NCBI GenBank assembly: GCA_024760545.1
Contig: CP060501.1
Span: 2,682,036-2,746,035 of the forward strand
Length of the DNA: 64,000 bases
Origin: Nitrospira sp.
GTDB taxonomy: Bacteria > Nitrospirota > Nitrospiria > Nitrospirales > Nitrospiraceae
Reading direction: 5' to 3'
Part shown: piece after piece, positions 36,819 through 45,599 of the stretch
Numbering within the stretch: position 1 is the first letter of the stretch
Layout of the letters: every line of letters begins with the position of its first letter
Made by a program: the position numbers and the translations under genes
Notes under the pieces: model-generated
What the model was told of the DNA's origin: nothing
What the model saw: the letters and a program-made list of their open reading frames with translations, nothing else
Database searches by the model: none

Positions 36819-37164
36819 ACTCCATCTGATGACGCAGATCGTGAAGGCCGTCGAAGCCAAGCTGGGTGAAACAACAGATGCCAAGCTATCTGCCGTACGA
36901 CTGAAAGTCAGCGCGCTGTCGCACCTGCTGGCTCATGATCATTCCGCGTTGCAGACGGCGTTTGTGGTGGCTGCCCGCGGCACACAGGCCGAGGGCGCGG
37001 CATTGGAGATCATTCCTGTCCCAGGAAACGCCTGGTGTCCTCGTTGCAATCGAGAGTCGACGGTCACAAGATCGGACGATGTTTGTTCGGCTTGCGAGGG
37101 GCCGATGATCGGAGCACCGGCAGAGCCGGAAGTGGTACTCCACGAATTGGTGGTACGGGAATGA
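36811..37164 (+). CDS. hypA: Hydrogenase nickel-incorporation protein HypA
   Basis: 117 residues starting MHELHLM, where His 2 is the nickel ligand of the family. The zinc site is WCPRCNRE and VCSACEGP. HypA delivers nickel to the large subunit, usually together with the GTPase HypB, which is not encoded here. It overlaps the protease gene upstream and hypF downstream (ATGA at 37161-37164). Confidence 0.92.
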   Translation: MHELHLMTQIVKAVEAKLGETTDAKLSAVRLKVSALSHLLAHDHSALQTAFVVAARGTQAEGAALEIIPVPGNAWCPRCNRESTVTRSDDVCSACEGPMIGAPAEPEVVLHELVVRE

Positions 37165-39545
37165 GAAAGGCCTTTGCTCAGCGTATGCAGGTCAATGTGG
37201 AAGGAACGGTGCAAGGTGTGGGATTTCGCCCGTTCGTCTATAGGTTGGCACGTGAGCTGGGGCTGACCGGGTGGGTTAAGAACACAAGAATTGGCGTGCT
37301 GATTGAAGTGGAAGGGGACCTCTTGGTCATCGAATCATTTCTTCGACGGCTGAAGACCGACGCGCCGGCCTCGGCCTTCGTCGAGGCGATGAACACTCGC
37401 ACCATTTCGGTGGTCGACGAGGCAAACTTTTCAATCGTCCCGAGCACTGAGTCGGGTCAACGCACCCTTGTCATCCCACCCGATCTGGCTACCTGCGCGG
37501 ACTGCCGGCGTGAGCTTGCGGATCCGTCCGACCGTCGTTATAGGTATCCGTTCCTCACCTGCACACAATGCGGCCCGCGCTACAGCCTGCTCACGGCGAT
37601 TCCTTACGAGCGATCCAATACCACCATGGATGGATTCGAACTCTGCTCCGGCTGTCGCACGGAGTATTCCACAGAATCAGATCGACGCTTTCACGCGGAG
37701 CCGATCGCCTGCTCTATTTGTGGTCCTCGCCTGTGCTTGTGGGATGAGCAGGGTCGGGAGGTCGCAGAGGACGAGGATGCCTTGCGGCGGACTCAAGCCA
37801 TGCTCGATCAAGGACTCATTGTCGCAGTGAAAGGATTGGGCGGGTTTCAGCTCTGGGTCGATGCGGCATCAGAAGAGGCCGTCCGGCGAGTTCGAGATCG
37901 AAAACGACGGCCTGAGAAGCCTTTCGCCCTGATGTTTCCTTCCATCGATGCGGTCAGGGGTTTTTGCCTGTTGTCTGCAGAGGAAGAGGCGTTGCTTCGC
38001 TCGCCGCAAGCGCCGATTGTCCTTGTGCAGAAGCGGCAAGACACAGCCCTCGCCGAGGCCGTGGCGCCGGGCAATCCCTATCTCGGCGTAATGTTGCCTG
38101 CGACGCCGATCCATCATCTCTTGACGGCATCGCTGCAGCGCCCAATGGTGGCCACGAGCGGCAATCGATCCGAAGAACCGATTGTGACTGATGAGCAGGA
38201 GGCGTTGATTCGGCTGAAAGGGATCGCCGACGCGCTCCTTGTGCATGATAGGCCGATCGCAAGGCCGGTCGATGATTCAGTGGCGCTGGTGGTGTCCAGA
38301 AGATTCGAGGCGGAGGGTACCGGGCAGGCGGAAAGCCCACGGGCGGATGTGGTCATTCTCCGTCGAGCACGAGGTTATGTGCCTCACGCGATCAGCTGGA
38401 CGGATGGCTCTGCGAATGGAGTTCGGAGTCCGGTGCTTGCCGTGGGTGGGCATCTCAAGAATACCGTGGCCATGCTCACAGGCAACCGTGTCGTGCTGAG
38501 TCAGCACCTCGGTGACCTTTCTACCGTCGAGGCGGACAGAGCCTTCCGGCAGGCGATCGAAGATCTACAGCGATTGCTACAGGTGACCCCTCAGGCTATT
38601 GCCTGTGATCTACATCCGGACTATCGGTCGACGATCTTCGCACGAACCGTAAGTGAAGCCCTGTCCGTGCCGTTAATACCCGTACAACACCATCATGCCC
38701 ACGTCGCCTCCTGCATGGCAGAACATCGGCTTGACGGCGAAGTGCTGGGCATCGCTTGGGACGGAGCCGGCTATGGCGTGGACGGTCAAGTCTGGGGCGG
38801 AGAATTCTTGATCACAAGTCATCGGCAGTTCACTCGCTTCGCTTCGCTCAAACCGTTTCGGTTGGTGGGTGGAGAAGCCGCGATGAGGGAGCCCAGCCGA
38901 TCTGCCGCAGCCGTGGTGTGGGAGTGCATGGGGGAGCAGATGCTGGCGCAGGATCTTCCCTCTTGGAAGGTGACGGACCATCAGCGTACGCAATGGGCAA
39001 GTCTGCTCCGATCAGGCGTCGCCTCACCGTGGACGACGAGCATGGGGCGATTGTTCGACGCCCTGGCATCGCTCACGGGTCTGTGCTCTCAGGCGTCCTT
39101 TGAGGGGCAGGCGGCGATGGCGGTCCAGTTTGCCGCAGAGGAGGAAGATGCAGGCGGAATGAGGGTGGAAGGCTATACGATGGATGTGGCGTCCAGTCAG
39201 AGTCCCGATGCCAAGTGGCTGATCGATTGGCGCCCCATGATCCGTGCCGTGCTCGATGACCTTCGCAAGGGCCGCCGTCGTGGGCAGATTGCCGCCCGGT
39301 TTCATGCTGGCCTCGCTGAGGGCGCTGTTCGCGTGGCCGAAGCAGCCGGTCTGCCTCGCGTCGTCCTGACCGGAGGCTGCTTCCAGAATCGTCTTCTCCT
39401 GTCGCTTGTCAGACAACGGTTGGAGGAAGCGGGTTTCACTGTTTATAGTCATGCGCTGGTTCCGCCCAATGACGGAGGGCTCTCACTTGGGCAAGCGGTG
39501 GTGGCGGCGCACCGGATGACATTGAACGAGAAAGGTCGCGCCTAG
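37161..39545 (+). CDS. hypF: Carbamoyltransferase HypF
   Basis: 794 residues. Domains in order: acylphosphatase (EGTVQGVGFRPFVYRLAREL), two zinc fingers (CADCRREL/CTQCG and CSGCR/CSICG), YrdC-like domain (IVAVKGLGGFQLWVDAAS), and Kae1-like domain with VQHHHAHVASCMAEH. It makes carbamoyl-adenylate and hands the carbamoyl group to HypE for the CN ligands. The ATG at 37161 overlaps the hypA stop. hypC follows after one base. Confidence 0.95.
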   Translation: MRKAFAQRMQVNVEGTVQGVGFRPFVYRLARELGLTGWVKNTRIGVLIEVEGDLLVIESFLRRLKTDAPASAFVEAMNTRTISVVDEANFSIVPSTESGQRTLVIPPDLATCADCRRELADPSDRRYRYPFLTCTQCGPRYSLLTAIPYERSNTTMDGFELCSGCRTEYSTESDRRFHAEPIACSICGPRLCLWDEQGREVAEDEDALRRTQAMLDQGLIVAVKGLGGFQLWVDAASEEAVRRVRDRKRRPEKPFALMFPSIDAVRGFCLLSAEEEALLRSPQAPIVLVQKRQDTALAEAVAPGNPYLGVMLPATPIHHLLTASLQRPMVATSGNRSEEPIVTDEQEALIRLKGIADALLVHDRPIARPVDDSVALVVSRRFEAEGTGQAESPRADVVILRRARGYVPHAISWTDGSANGVRSPVLAVGGHLKNTVAMLTGNRVVLSQHLGDLSTVEADRAFRQAIEDLQRLLQVTPQAIACDLHPDYRSTIFARTVSEALSVPLIPVQHHHAHVASCMAEHRLDGEVLGIAWDGAGYGVDGQVWGGEFLITSHRQFTRFASLKPFRLVGGEAAMREPSRSAAAVVWECMGEQMLAQDLPSWKVTDHQRTQWASLLRSGVASPWTTSMGRLFDALASLTGLCSQASFEGQAAMAVQFAAEEEDAGGMRVEGYTMDVASSQSPDAKWLIDWRPMIRAVLDDLRKGRRRGQIAARFHAGLAEGAVRVAEAAGLPRVVLTGGCFQNRLLLSLVRQRLEEAGFTVYSHALVPPNDGGLSLGQAVVAAHRMTLNEKGRA

Positions 39546-39546
39546 A

Positions 39547-39795
39547 ATGTGTCTTGCGGTTCCGGGACAAGTTCTGAATATCGAAGATGATGCGCTTCGC
39601 ACGGCCACGGTGTCGTTCGGCGGCATCACGAAGTCCATCTCATTAGCACTGGTGCCGGAAGCAATGGTCGGCGACTATGTCATCGTCCATGTCGGGTTTG
39701 CTATCAGCAAACTGGATGAGGCAGCCGCGCGGCGCACGTTGGAGACTTACGCCGACCTGGCGGCTTCAGGCTCGTCAGATGCAACTGATGGTTGA
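39547..39795 (+). CDS. hypC: Hydrogenase chaperone HypC
   Basis: 82 residues beginning MCLAVPGQV, with Cys 2 as the iron-binding residue of the family. It carries the Fe(CN)2CO unit with HypD and binds the large-subunit precursor. Only one base separates it from hypF. After its stop, AACGCC (39821-39826) and GGCGTT (39836-39841) form a hairpin, so the upstream transcript may end or weaken here, before the inserted 5'-nucleotidase. Confidence 0.94.
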   Translation: MCLAVPGQVLNIEDDALRTATVSFGGITKSISLALVPEAMVGDYVIVHVGFAISKLDEAAARRTLETYADLAASGSSDATDG

Positions 39796-39820
39796 GGGTT
39801 GGGCATGGAGTGTTCATTGA

Positions 39821-39841
39821 AACGCCAGCGATTATGGCGTT
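39821..39841. repeat. Hairpin after hypC
   Basis: Perfect 6-bp stem AACGCC / GGCGTT with a 9-nt loop, 26 bp after the hypC stop. No T-run follows. Confidence 0.4.
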
Positions 39842-39939
39842 ATCCTCGGAAGAGTCAGTGGCGGGTTATGCGGACAGAAAACGACACATCCGGATCCTAG
39901 GTGGGTCGGCCTAGACTTTAGTCAGGCGGGCGAGACGCC

Positions 39940-40875
39940 ATGGCATATCCCATTGAGAGCAAGCTCGTCGTGGCCGTGGCGTCAAGTGCCCTCTTTGACT
40001 TGACGGAGTCTGATCGAATATTTCGGGAGCGGGGGCTCACCGAATACCGCGCCTATCAACGAGATCACGAGAGCGAATCGTTTTCTCCAGGTGTGGCGTT
40101 CCCCTTCGTGCGACGCCTGCTCTCTCTTAATAGCAGCTCATCTGATCACCCTGTGGAGGTCGTCCTTTTGTCGCACAACGACCCGGACACAGACCTCCGA
40201 GTATTCAACAGCATCAAGTACCATGCTCTCGACATCTCTCGTGGTGCCTTTCTAAACGGGAAATCACCGCACACATACATGGAGTCCTTCAACGCCAGTC
40301 TTTTGCTTTCGGGAAACCCCGCGAACGTGCAGGAGGCGATCGCCGCCGACCGTGCAGCAGGTCTGGTTCTCGGGTCGCCGTTCGAAGACGATCTATCGGA
40401 CAAGGAATTGCGAGTCGCCTTCGACTTTGATGCGGTACTCGCGGATGACTCAGCGGAGGCGGTCTACCACATCACCGGTGACATCAAAGCATTCCACGCC
40501 GCAGAGGTTGCTCAGGCGGACATTCCGCACAAACCGGGGCCCCTCCACAGGTTGTTTCAGGGACTCGCCGCGTTACAAAGCAAGGTTGCGGTTTGCGACA
40601 AGCCTGGATCGACGCCGTCTGTAAGGATTGCGGTTATCACGGCGCGGAACGCCCCATCGCACGAGCGAGTTGTGACCACATTTCGGCAATGGAATGTGCA
40701 ACCGGACGAGACATTCTTCCTCGGCGGCATTGACAAGACACGAATTGTCCAGGCATTCAAGCCACACATGTTCTTCGATGATCAAGTCGCGCACCTAGAA
40801 GCCGGCACGCAGTACGGTGCCATGGTTCATGTACCATTTGGAATCAAGAACAGACGTGCTACTAACGGCGCCTAA
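39940..40875 (+). CDS. 5'-nucleotidase (PF06189-like)
   Basis: 311 residues. VVAVASSALFDLTESDRIF, SPGVAFPFVRRLLSLN, VVLLSHNDPDTDLRVFNSIK and LRVAFDFDAVLADDSAEAVY match the cytosolic 5'-nucleotidase family with a HAD-type core (DFDAVLADD as the nucleophile motif, FFDDQVAHLEAG near the end). It should release nucleosides from IMP/AMP-type nucleotides. It lies between hypC and hypD with 144-bp and ~100-bp gaps, unlike the overlapping genes around it, which looks like an insertion into the hyp operon. No clear SD is present. Confidence 0.82.
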   Translation: MAYPIESKLVVAVASSALFDLTESDRIFRERGLTEYRAYQRDHESESFSPGVAFPFVRRLLSLNSSSSDHPVEVVLLSHNDPDTDLRVFNSIKYHALDISRGAFLNGKSPHTYMESFNASLLLSGNPANVQEAIAADRAAGLVLGSPFEDDLSDKELRVAFDFDAVLADDSAEAVYHITGDIKAFHAAEVAQADIPHKPGPLHRLFQGLAALQSKVAVCDKPGSTPSVRIAVITARNAPSHERVVTTFRQWNVQPDETFFLGGIDKTRIVQAFKPHMFFDDQVAHLEAGTQYGAMVHVPFGIKNRRATNGA

Positions 40876-40976
40876 TAGGCGACGGCACCCGACAGCTGCA
40901 CAGTCAGGAGCAAGTGCGGGGTCGCGGGTTGGCTGCGGTCGCTCCGATGGCACCGGATCCACAGGGAGGAGTACCG

Positions 40977-41087
40977 ATGTTTCGCCCCTTCTTCGAGGTC
41001 GGCTGTTTCCACATAGACCCCGATCGGTCTTCACATGATCGTGGAAATGATGTCGAGCAATGGGGTTGCGGGGGATCATTGCCATGA
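40977..41087 (+). CDS. 36-codon ORF translationally coupled to hypD
   Basis: AGGGAGGAG (40962-40970) lies six bases before an ATG at 40977. The frame (begins [15 protein letters not shown]) ends with a TGA that overlaps the hypD ATG (ATGA at 41084-41087). It has two Cys, in VGCFH and WGCGG. No family is recognised. A good SD and stop/start overlap suggest a leader peptide that sets hypD translation; chance cannot be excluded. Confidence 0.45.
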   Translation: MFRPFFEVGCFHIDPDRSSHDRGNDVEQWGCGGSLP

Positions 41088-42193
41088 AGTACGTGGATGA
41101 ATTTCGCAATCGCGCCGTGGCGACCGCGCTGGCGGAGCGGATCAAAAAGACGGTGCGGCGGCCTTGGTCGATCATGGAAGTCTGCGGCGGACAGACCCAC
41201 GCGATCGTACGCTTCGGCCTCGATAGCCTGTTGCCACCGAACCTCACGCTCGTCCATGGACCGGGCTGTCCGGTTTGTGTGACGTCGGTATCCCTCATCG
41301 ACCGAGCTGTCTGCCTCGCGTCGTTGCCTGGAGTGATCTTCTGTTCGTTCGGCGACATGTTGCGAGTTCCCGGTTCCCGTGGTGACCTCTTTGGCGTGAA
41401 GGCGGCAGGGGGAGATATCCGGATTATCTATTCGCCATTGGATGCGCTCGAGCTGGCACGCAACAACCCAGATCGCGACGTCGTCTGTTTCGCTGTGGGA
41501 TTTGAAACGACTGCCCCGGCCTGGGCCATGGCGGTCACGCAAGCGAAGCAGGCGGGTATTACCAACTTCAGCCTGTTGATCGCCCATGTGTTGGTGCCCC
41601 CGGCGATGGAGGCGATCCTGGCGTCGCCACAGAATCGAATTCAAGGCTTTCTTGCTGCAGGCCATGTCTGCACCGTGATGGGCTATGAGGAGTACGAAGC
41701 CATCGCACAACGGTATCGAGTCCCGATCGTGGTGACCGGGTTCGAGCCGCTCGATGTGCTTGAAGGCATCGCGATGTTGGTCAGTCAGTTGGAAGAGGGA
41801 CGAGTCGAGGTCGAGAATCAGTATGTGCGGTCGGTCAGTCGTGAAGGGAATCAACAGGCCAAGTCCGTCGTCGATCGAGTGTTCGAACCGGCGTCTCGGA
41901 TCTGGCGCGGTATCGGCGAGATTCCAGCGAGTGGCCTGCGCCTCAAATCTTCCTACAATACCTACAATGCCGAGCTGAAGTTCCAGCCGGACCTTGCGCA
42001 GCTCGCAGATGGCGTGGAGGATCCGGAATGCCGGAGTGGGCTGGTGCTCCAGGGTTTGCTCAAGCCGCCGGACTGCCCAGCCTTCGGGATTCGTTGCACA
42101 CCGGAACAGCCGTTAGGAGCGCCAATGGTTTCGAGCGAAGGGGCCTGTGCCGCCTATTATCGATACCGCAGCCACGCAACGCGTGACGCGTGA
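41084..42193 (+). CDS. hypD: Hydrogenase assembly protein HypD
   Basis: 369 residues from MKYVDEF, the usual family start, at 41084 (an ATG eight codons earlier is less likely). Conserved motifs: [28 protein letters not shown] (cluster and thiol residues), [14 protein letters not shown] and [14 protein letters not shown]. It holds a [4Fe-4S] cluster and assembles Fe(CN)2CO with HypC. The stop lies in a run of three ACGCGTG repeats (42179-42199). Confidence 0.94.
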   Translation: MKYVDEFRNRAVATALAERIKKTVRRPWSIMEVCGGQTHAIVRFGLDSLLPPNLTLVHGPGCPVCVTSVSLIDRAVCLASLPGVIFCSFGDMLRVPGSRGDLFGVKAAGGDIRIIYSPLDALELARNNPDRDVVCFAVGFETTAPAWAMAVTQAKQAGITNFSLLIAHVLVPPAMEAILASPQNRIQGFLAAGHVCTVMGYEEYEAIAQRYRVPIVVTGFEPLDVLEGIAMLVSQLEEGRVEVENQYVRSVSREGNQQAKSVVDRVFEPASRIWRGIGEIPASGLRLKSSYNTYNAELKFQPDLAQLADGVEDPECRSGLVLQGLLKPPDCPAFGIRCTPEQPLGAPMVSSEGACAAYYRYRSHATRDA

Positions 42194-42251
42194 CGCGTGA
42201 AGCGGTCTGACGAGATACGAACGACGCTTCACAGGATACCGGAGATAACGC

Positions 42252-43307
42252 ATGACTCAGAGCAAATCATTTGAACCGGCCTGTCCGTTGCCGATCTCGG
42301 CAACGAAAACCGTGCAACTTGCACATGGCGGGGGCGGTCGGCTCATGCAGGAGTTGATTCAAGGCGTATTCATGCGGGCCTTTCATAATCCCATGCTGGA
42401 CTCCCTGCACGATGGTGCAATCTGGCCTGTGGAGAAAGGCACCCTCGCCTTCACCACTGATTCCTATGTGGTTCGTCCGCTGTTTTTCCCGGGCGGCGAC
42501 ATCGGGAGCTTGGCGGTGAACGGCACGATCAATGATCTGGCCATGTGCGGGGCCAAGCCTTTGTATCTGAGCGCGGGATTCATCCTGGAGGAGGGGCTCA
42601 GCATGGAGGTGCTGCGGCGAGTCGTGAACTCGATGGCCGAGGCAGCGAGAACTGCAGGTGTGCCGATCGTCACCGGCGATACGAAGGTCGTGGATCGCGG
42701 CAAGGGCGATGGGATTTTCATCAACACCGCCGGCGTTGGTGTGGTGCCGGCCGGTGTCCGCGTGTTGCCCACGTCGATACAACCTGATGATGCGATTCTT
42801 GTGAGCGGTCATCTCGGTTCCCATGGGGTGGCAGTACTCAGCGTACGGGAAGGACTGACGTTCGATGGCAAGGTCGAAAGCGATTCAGCCCCGTTGCATC
42901 ACATAGTCAGTGATCTGATCCAAAGCGGCATTGAAATCCATTGCCTGCGCGACCTCACTCGTGGCGGGCTGGCCAGTGCCTTGAACGAACTGGCCACAGC
43001 GGCGAAGGTCGGCATGGTGGTTGAAGAGGCCGCCATTCCTGTGCAGGAACCCGTGCGGGGAGCCTGCGAACTGCTTGGCCTTGATCCATTGTACGTGGCG
43101 AATGAAGGACGCTTTGTTGCGATGGTGCCGGCGCAGCAGGTCGAAGCCGCGCTGGCCGTCATGCGCCGGCACGAAGTGGCGAACCAGCCAGCTCACATCG
43201 GCATGATGACGGATCGAGATCCTCCGCTGGTCGTTCTGCGAACCGTGGTAGGCACGCATCGTGTCCTCGATCTGTTATCCGGCGAGCAACTGCCGCGAAT
43301 TTGTTGA
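42252..43307 (+). CDS. hypE: Carbamoyl dehydratase HypE
   Basis: 351 residues of the PurM-like ATPase fold ([52 protein letters not shown]). The C-terminus ends LPRIC, so the Cys that carries the thiocarbamate and then thiocyanate is present. It dehydrates the carbamoyl group from HypF to CN. CCGGAGATAACGC precedes the ATG. It closes the hydrogenase locus. Confidence 0.95.
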   Translation: MTQSKSFEPACPLPISATKTVQLAHGGGGRLMQELIQGVFMRAFHNPMLDSLHDGAIWPVEKGTLAFTTDSYVVRPLFFPGGDIGSLAVNGTINDLAMCGAKPLYLSAGFILEEGLSMEVLRRVVNSMAEAARTAGVPIVTGDTKVVDRGKGDGIFINTAGVGVVPAGVRVLPTSIQPDDAILVSGHLGSHGVAVLSVREGLTFDGKVESDSAPLHHIVSDLIQSGIEIHCLRDLTRGGLASALNELATAAKVGMVVEEAAIPVQEPVRGACELLGLDPLYVANEGRFVAMVPAQQVEAALAVMRRHEVANQPAHIGMMTDRDPPLVVLRTVVGTHRVLDLLSGEQLPRIC

Positions 43308-43640
43308 GCCGGACGGCGCGAAAGACGATCGGTCGTTATTTGGTGCAAGGCGTCATGTCTCATCTACTGTCGCGTCTTGCCTCACCGTGCCTCACTTCTC
43401 TGTAGACACCTACCCCAACTGACTGCCTGATCTGTTGCCCGTGCTTCGTATCTCTATGACCCGACCATGGGATGTACGAGAGATTCGTCCATGACCGCTG
43501 TGGCATCGGGATTGCTCACTTCATGTTCAGGTAAGAACTGCGTTCCATCATCCTCCACGCGAGGAGAATCGCTATTTCTTAGGCCCAAACGCTTGAGTTA
43601 TGAAACGACGCAAGCTAAGCCCAACTATGGAGATCCTCCT
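43308..43640. other. Gap of 333 bp after hypE
   Basis: No gene, strong hairpin or promoter was recognised. The frame of the next gene is open upstream to 43467, but its SD (GGAG 43629-43632) and family start are at the right end. Confidence 0.5.
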
Positions 43641-44747
43641 ATGAAAGTCACCCTGAGTATCATCAAAGCCGACATCGGTTCTATCGGTGGCCACATCTGT
43701 CCCTCGCAGCAACTGCTGGAAACCGTTCGGAGTTATATTGCCCAGCATGGCTCCTCGCTGTTGATTGACCATTACGTCAGCAGCACCGGCGACGACATTG
43801 CGATCCTAATGAGCCACAGGCACGGCGCCGGACACGAAACCGTCCACAAACTGGCGTGGGATGCCTTCCTTGCCGGGACCGAGATAGCCAAACGGCAGGG
43901 GTTGTACGGTGCCGGTCAGGATTTGTTGAAAGACGCGTTTTCGGGCAACGTGCGCGGAATGGGACCGGCCGTGGCGGAGATGGAATTCAACGAGCGGCCG
44001 AATGAGCCCTTCCTGTTTTTCGCGGCCGACAAGACCGATCCCGGGGCCTTTAATCTACCGCTGTATCTGGCCTTCGCCGATCCCATGAACACACCGGGTT
44101 TGATCCTGGCGCCCAATATGGCGCAAGGCTTTCGCTTCGTCATCATGGACGTGAATCATACTGAAGGTGATCGGCTCATTGAGCTCCAGGCCCCAAAAGA
44201 ATTGTACGAAATCGCCGCGCTATTGCGGGACACCGAACGGTACGTGGTGGAATCGGTCTGGTCAGCCGCCAGCGGCGAACAAGCCGTGGTGGCCTCCACC
44301 TCACGGTTGCATAACATCGCCGGGAAGTACACCGGCAAGGATGACCCGGTGTTGTTGGTGCGGGTACAGAAGGATTTCCCCGCCACGGGCGAGGTCTTGG
44401 CGCCCTATGCGGTCGGTCCTTATGTGGCCGGTGGCATGCGCGGCTCCCATCAGATGCCCTTGATGCCAGTCCCGCTTCAGTCCGGCATCAGCTACTTTGA
44501 TGGTCCACCGGTGATCACGTGCGCCGCCTTCGCCATGCACGAAGGACGGTTCACCGAACCTGTGGACCCGTTTACTCATCCATTCTGGAACCGCGTACGC
44601 GACACGGTAGCCGACAAAGCCATCGGCATGCGACACCAAGGTTTCTTCGGTGCGGCCATGCTGCCCATGGCGGAATTGGAGTATACCGGCATCATGGAAA
44701 ACCTTAAGGCTCTTGAACCGCGATTCCGCGTGCGCACCGATTCGTGA
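43641..44747 (+). CDS. fbp: Fructose-1,6-bisphosphate aldolase/phosphatase (archaeal type V)
   Basis: 368 residues beginning MKVTLSIIKADIGSIGGHIC, the hallmark start of the bifunctional FBPA/P family. Further signatures: DDIAILMSHRHGAGHETVHKL, FFAADKTDPGAFNLPLYLAF, GMRGSHQMPLMPVP and YFDGPPVITCAAFAMHEG. The enzyme condenses triose phosphates and dephosphorylates the product in one active site, making gluconeogenesis one-way. It is common in archaea and deep-branching autotrophic bacteria. GGAG lies eight bases before ATG 43641. Confidence 0.93.
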   Translation: MKVTLSIIKADIGSIGGHICPSQQLLETVRSYIAQHGSSLLIDHYVSSTGDDIAILMSHRHGAGHETVHKLAWDAFLAGTEIAKRQGLYGAGQDLLKDAFSGNVRGMGPAVAEMEFNERPNEPFLFFAADKTDPGAFNLPLYLAFADPMNTPGLILAPNMAQGFRFVIMDVNHTEGDRLIELQAPKELYEIAALLRDTERYVVESVWSAASGEQAVVASTSRLHNIAGKYTGKDDPVLLVRVQKDFPATGEVLAPYAVGPYVAGGMRGSHQMPLMPVPLQSGISYFDGPPVITCAAFAMHEGRFTEPVDPFTHPFWNRVRDTVADKAIGMRHQGFFGAAMLPMAELEYTGIMENLKALEPRFRVRTDS

Positions 44748-44785
44748 TCACGGATGACCAAAGTCTTCGGGGTAAGGCCGTGGAG

Positions 44786-45037
44786 TCATGAAGTTGAGCG
44801 AAACGATCGGTCACCGCAGAATTCGCTCACGATCATTTCCACCGTTTGCTTCGGCGTGAGCCCACGGACCGGCAAGGTTTCCAATTCTTTTTTGTCCGTG
44901 CTGTCCGATGGCGGCTTCATGCGTGACTGTGGCTTCTTGAGGAACACCTTCACGATGGGGATGGCGCTGGCATGCGCCAGACCTTGTACGATCTCCATAC
45001 AATCCATGGGATCGCTGGCTCCTGTTGCCGTCGCCAT
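44786..45037 (-). CDS. Small hypothetical protein, uncertain
   Basis: 83 residues, MATATGASDPMDCMEIVQGL at the start and LTPKQTVEMIVSEFCGDRSF near the end. Codon choice looks coding-like with GC-rich third positions, and the frame continues upstream to 45100 without a usual start codon, so the 5' end may be lost or use another start. No SD is seen. It occupies the 407-bp gap between fbp and the lipoprotein gene. No family recognised. Confidence 0.35.
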   Translation of the reverse strand: MATATGASDPMDCMEIVQGLAHASAIPIVKVFLKKPQSRMKPPSDSTDKKELETLPVRGLTPKQTVEMIVSEFCGDRSFRSTS

Positions 45038-45154
45038 GGAGAGCCAGTTGTCGGGAGCATTCCATGTAGTACAATCACCGCAGGCGTTCAGCTCACGCGT
45101 TCAGTTCCGGAAGGTCCATGTGGCTGTGGATTCTGATGGAAAAGCCTGACACTG

Positions 45155-45553
45155 ATGATCCCCACATTCGCCCGTAGATGTGAAAAGAGAGCCAGTCATG
45201 GCGATCAGGCGATTGCCTCGATAGGACGGAGCCTGCTGCTGTTCTGCCTTGTTGGGATCGGCGGCTGCGCGTCATACGAATCTCTCGATCTGAACTCCTA
45301 CGATCCCATCCATGATCAGGAGGCCATTGCGAACTATTACCGGAATCAAGCCGTTACGATGCGGGAGAAAGCCCATGCGCAAGCCACGGCTGCGGCGCGT
45401 TATGAGGCACTCTTTGGGCCTGATGCTGACCTGGTCTCCGGTGCGCGGTCATTGGCGCACTACTATGAGCAGATCGCACAGGAATTGGAACGAGTTGCCC
45501 AGGCGCATGCGGATGTGGAACGCCACAGGCAACGGCCCGCGGCTGCCCCGTAG
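45155..45553 (+). CDS. Small helical lipoprotein
   Basis: 132 residues. The hydrophobic leader LLLFCLVGIGGC ends in a lipobox, but is preceded by ~20 polar residues. The mature part is Ala/Glu/Gln-rich and predicted helical (ANYYRNQAVTMREKAHAQAT, HYYEQIAQELERVAQAHADV), likely a coiled coil. No family known. The SPFH lipoprotein gene follows at 46 bp, so they may work together at the membrane. No clear SD for the ATG at 45155. Confidence 0.6.
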   Translation: MIPTFARRCEKRASHGDQAIASIGRSLLLFCLVGIGGCASYESLDLNSYDPIHDQEAIANYYRNQAVTMREKAHAQATAAARYEALFGPDADLVSGARSLAHYYEQIAQELERVAQAHADVERHRQRPAAAP

Positions 45554-45599
45554 ATCACGAAGTTTGCCGGAATGCACGACGCGAGAAGAGGAGGGATGT

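Noticed and set aside
40904-41854. 316-codon minus-strand frame opposite hypD
   Set aside because: hypD is certain on the plus strand; the frame has no recognisable domain.
42179-42199. CRISPR-like repeat
   Set aside because: Seven-base tandem units without spacers; a simple slippage repeat.
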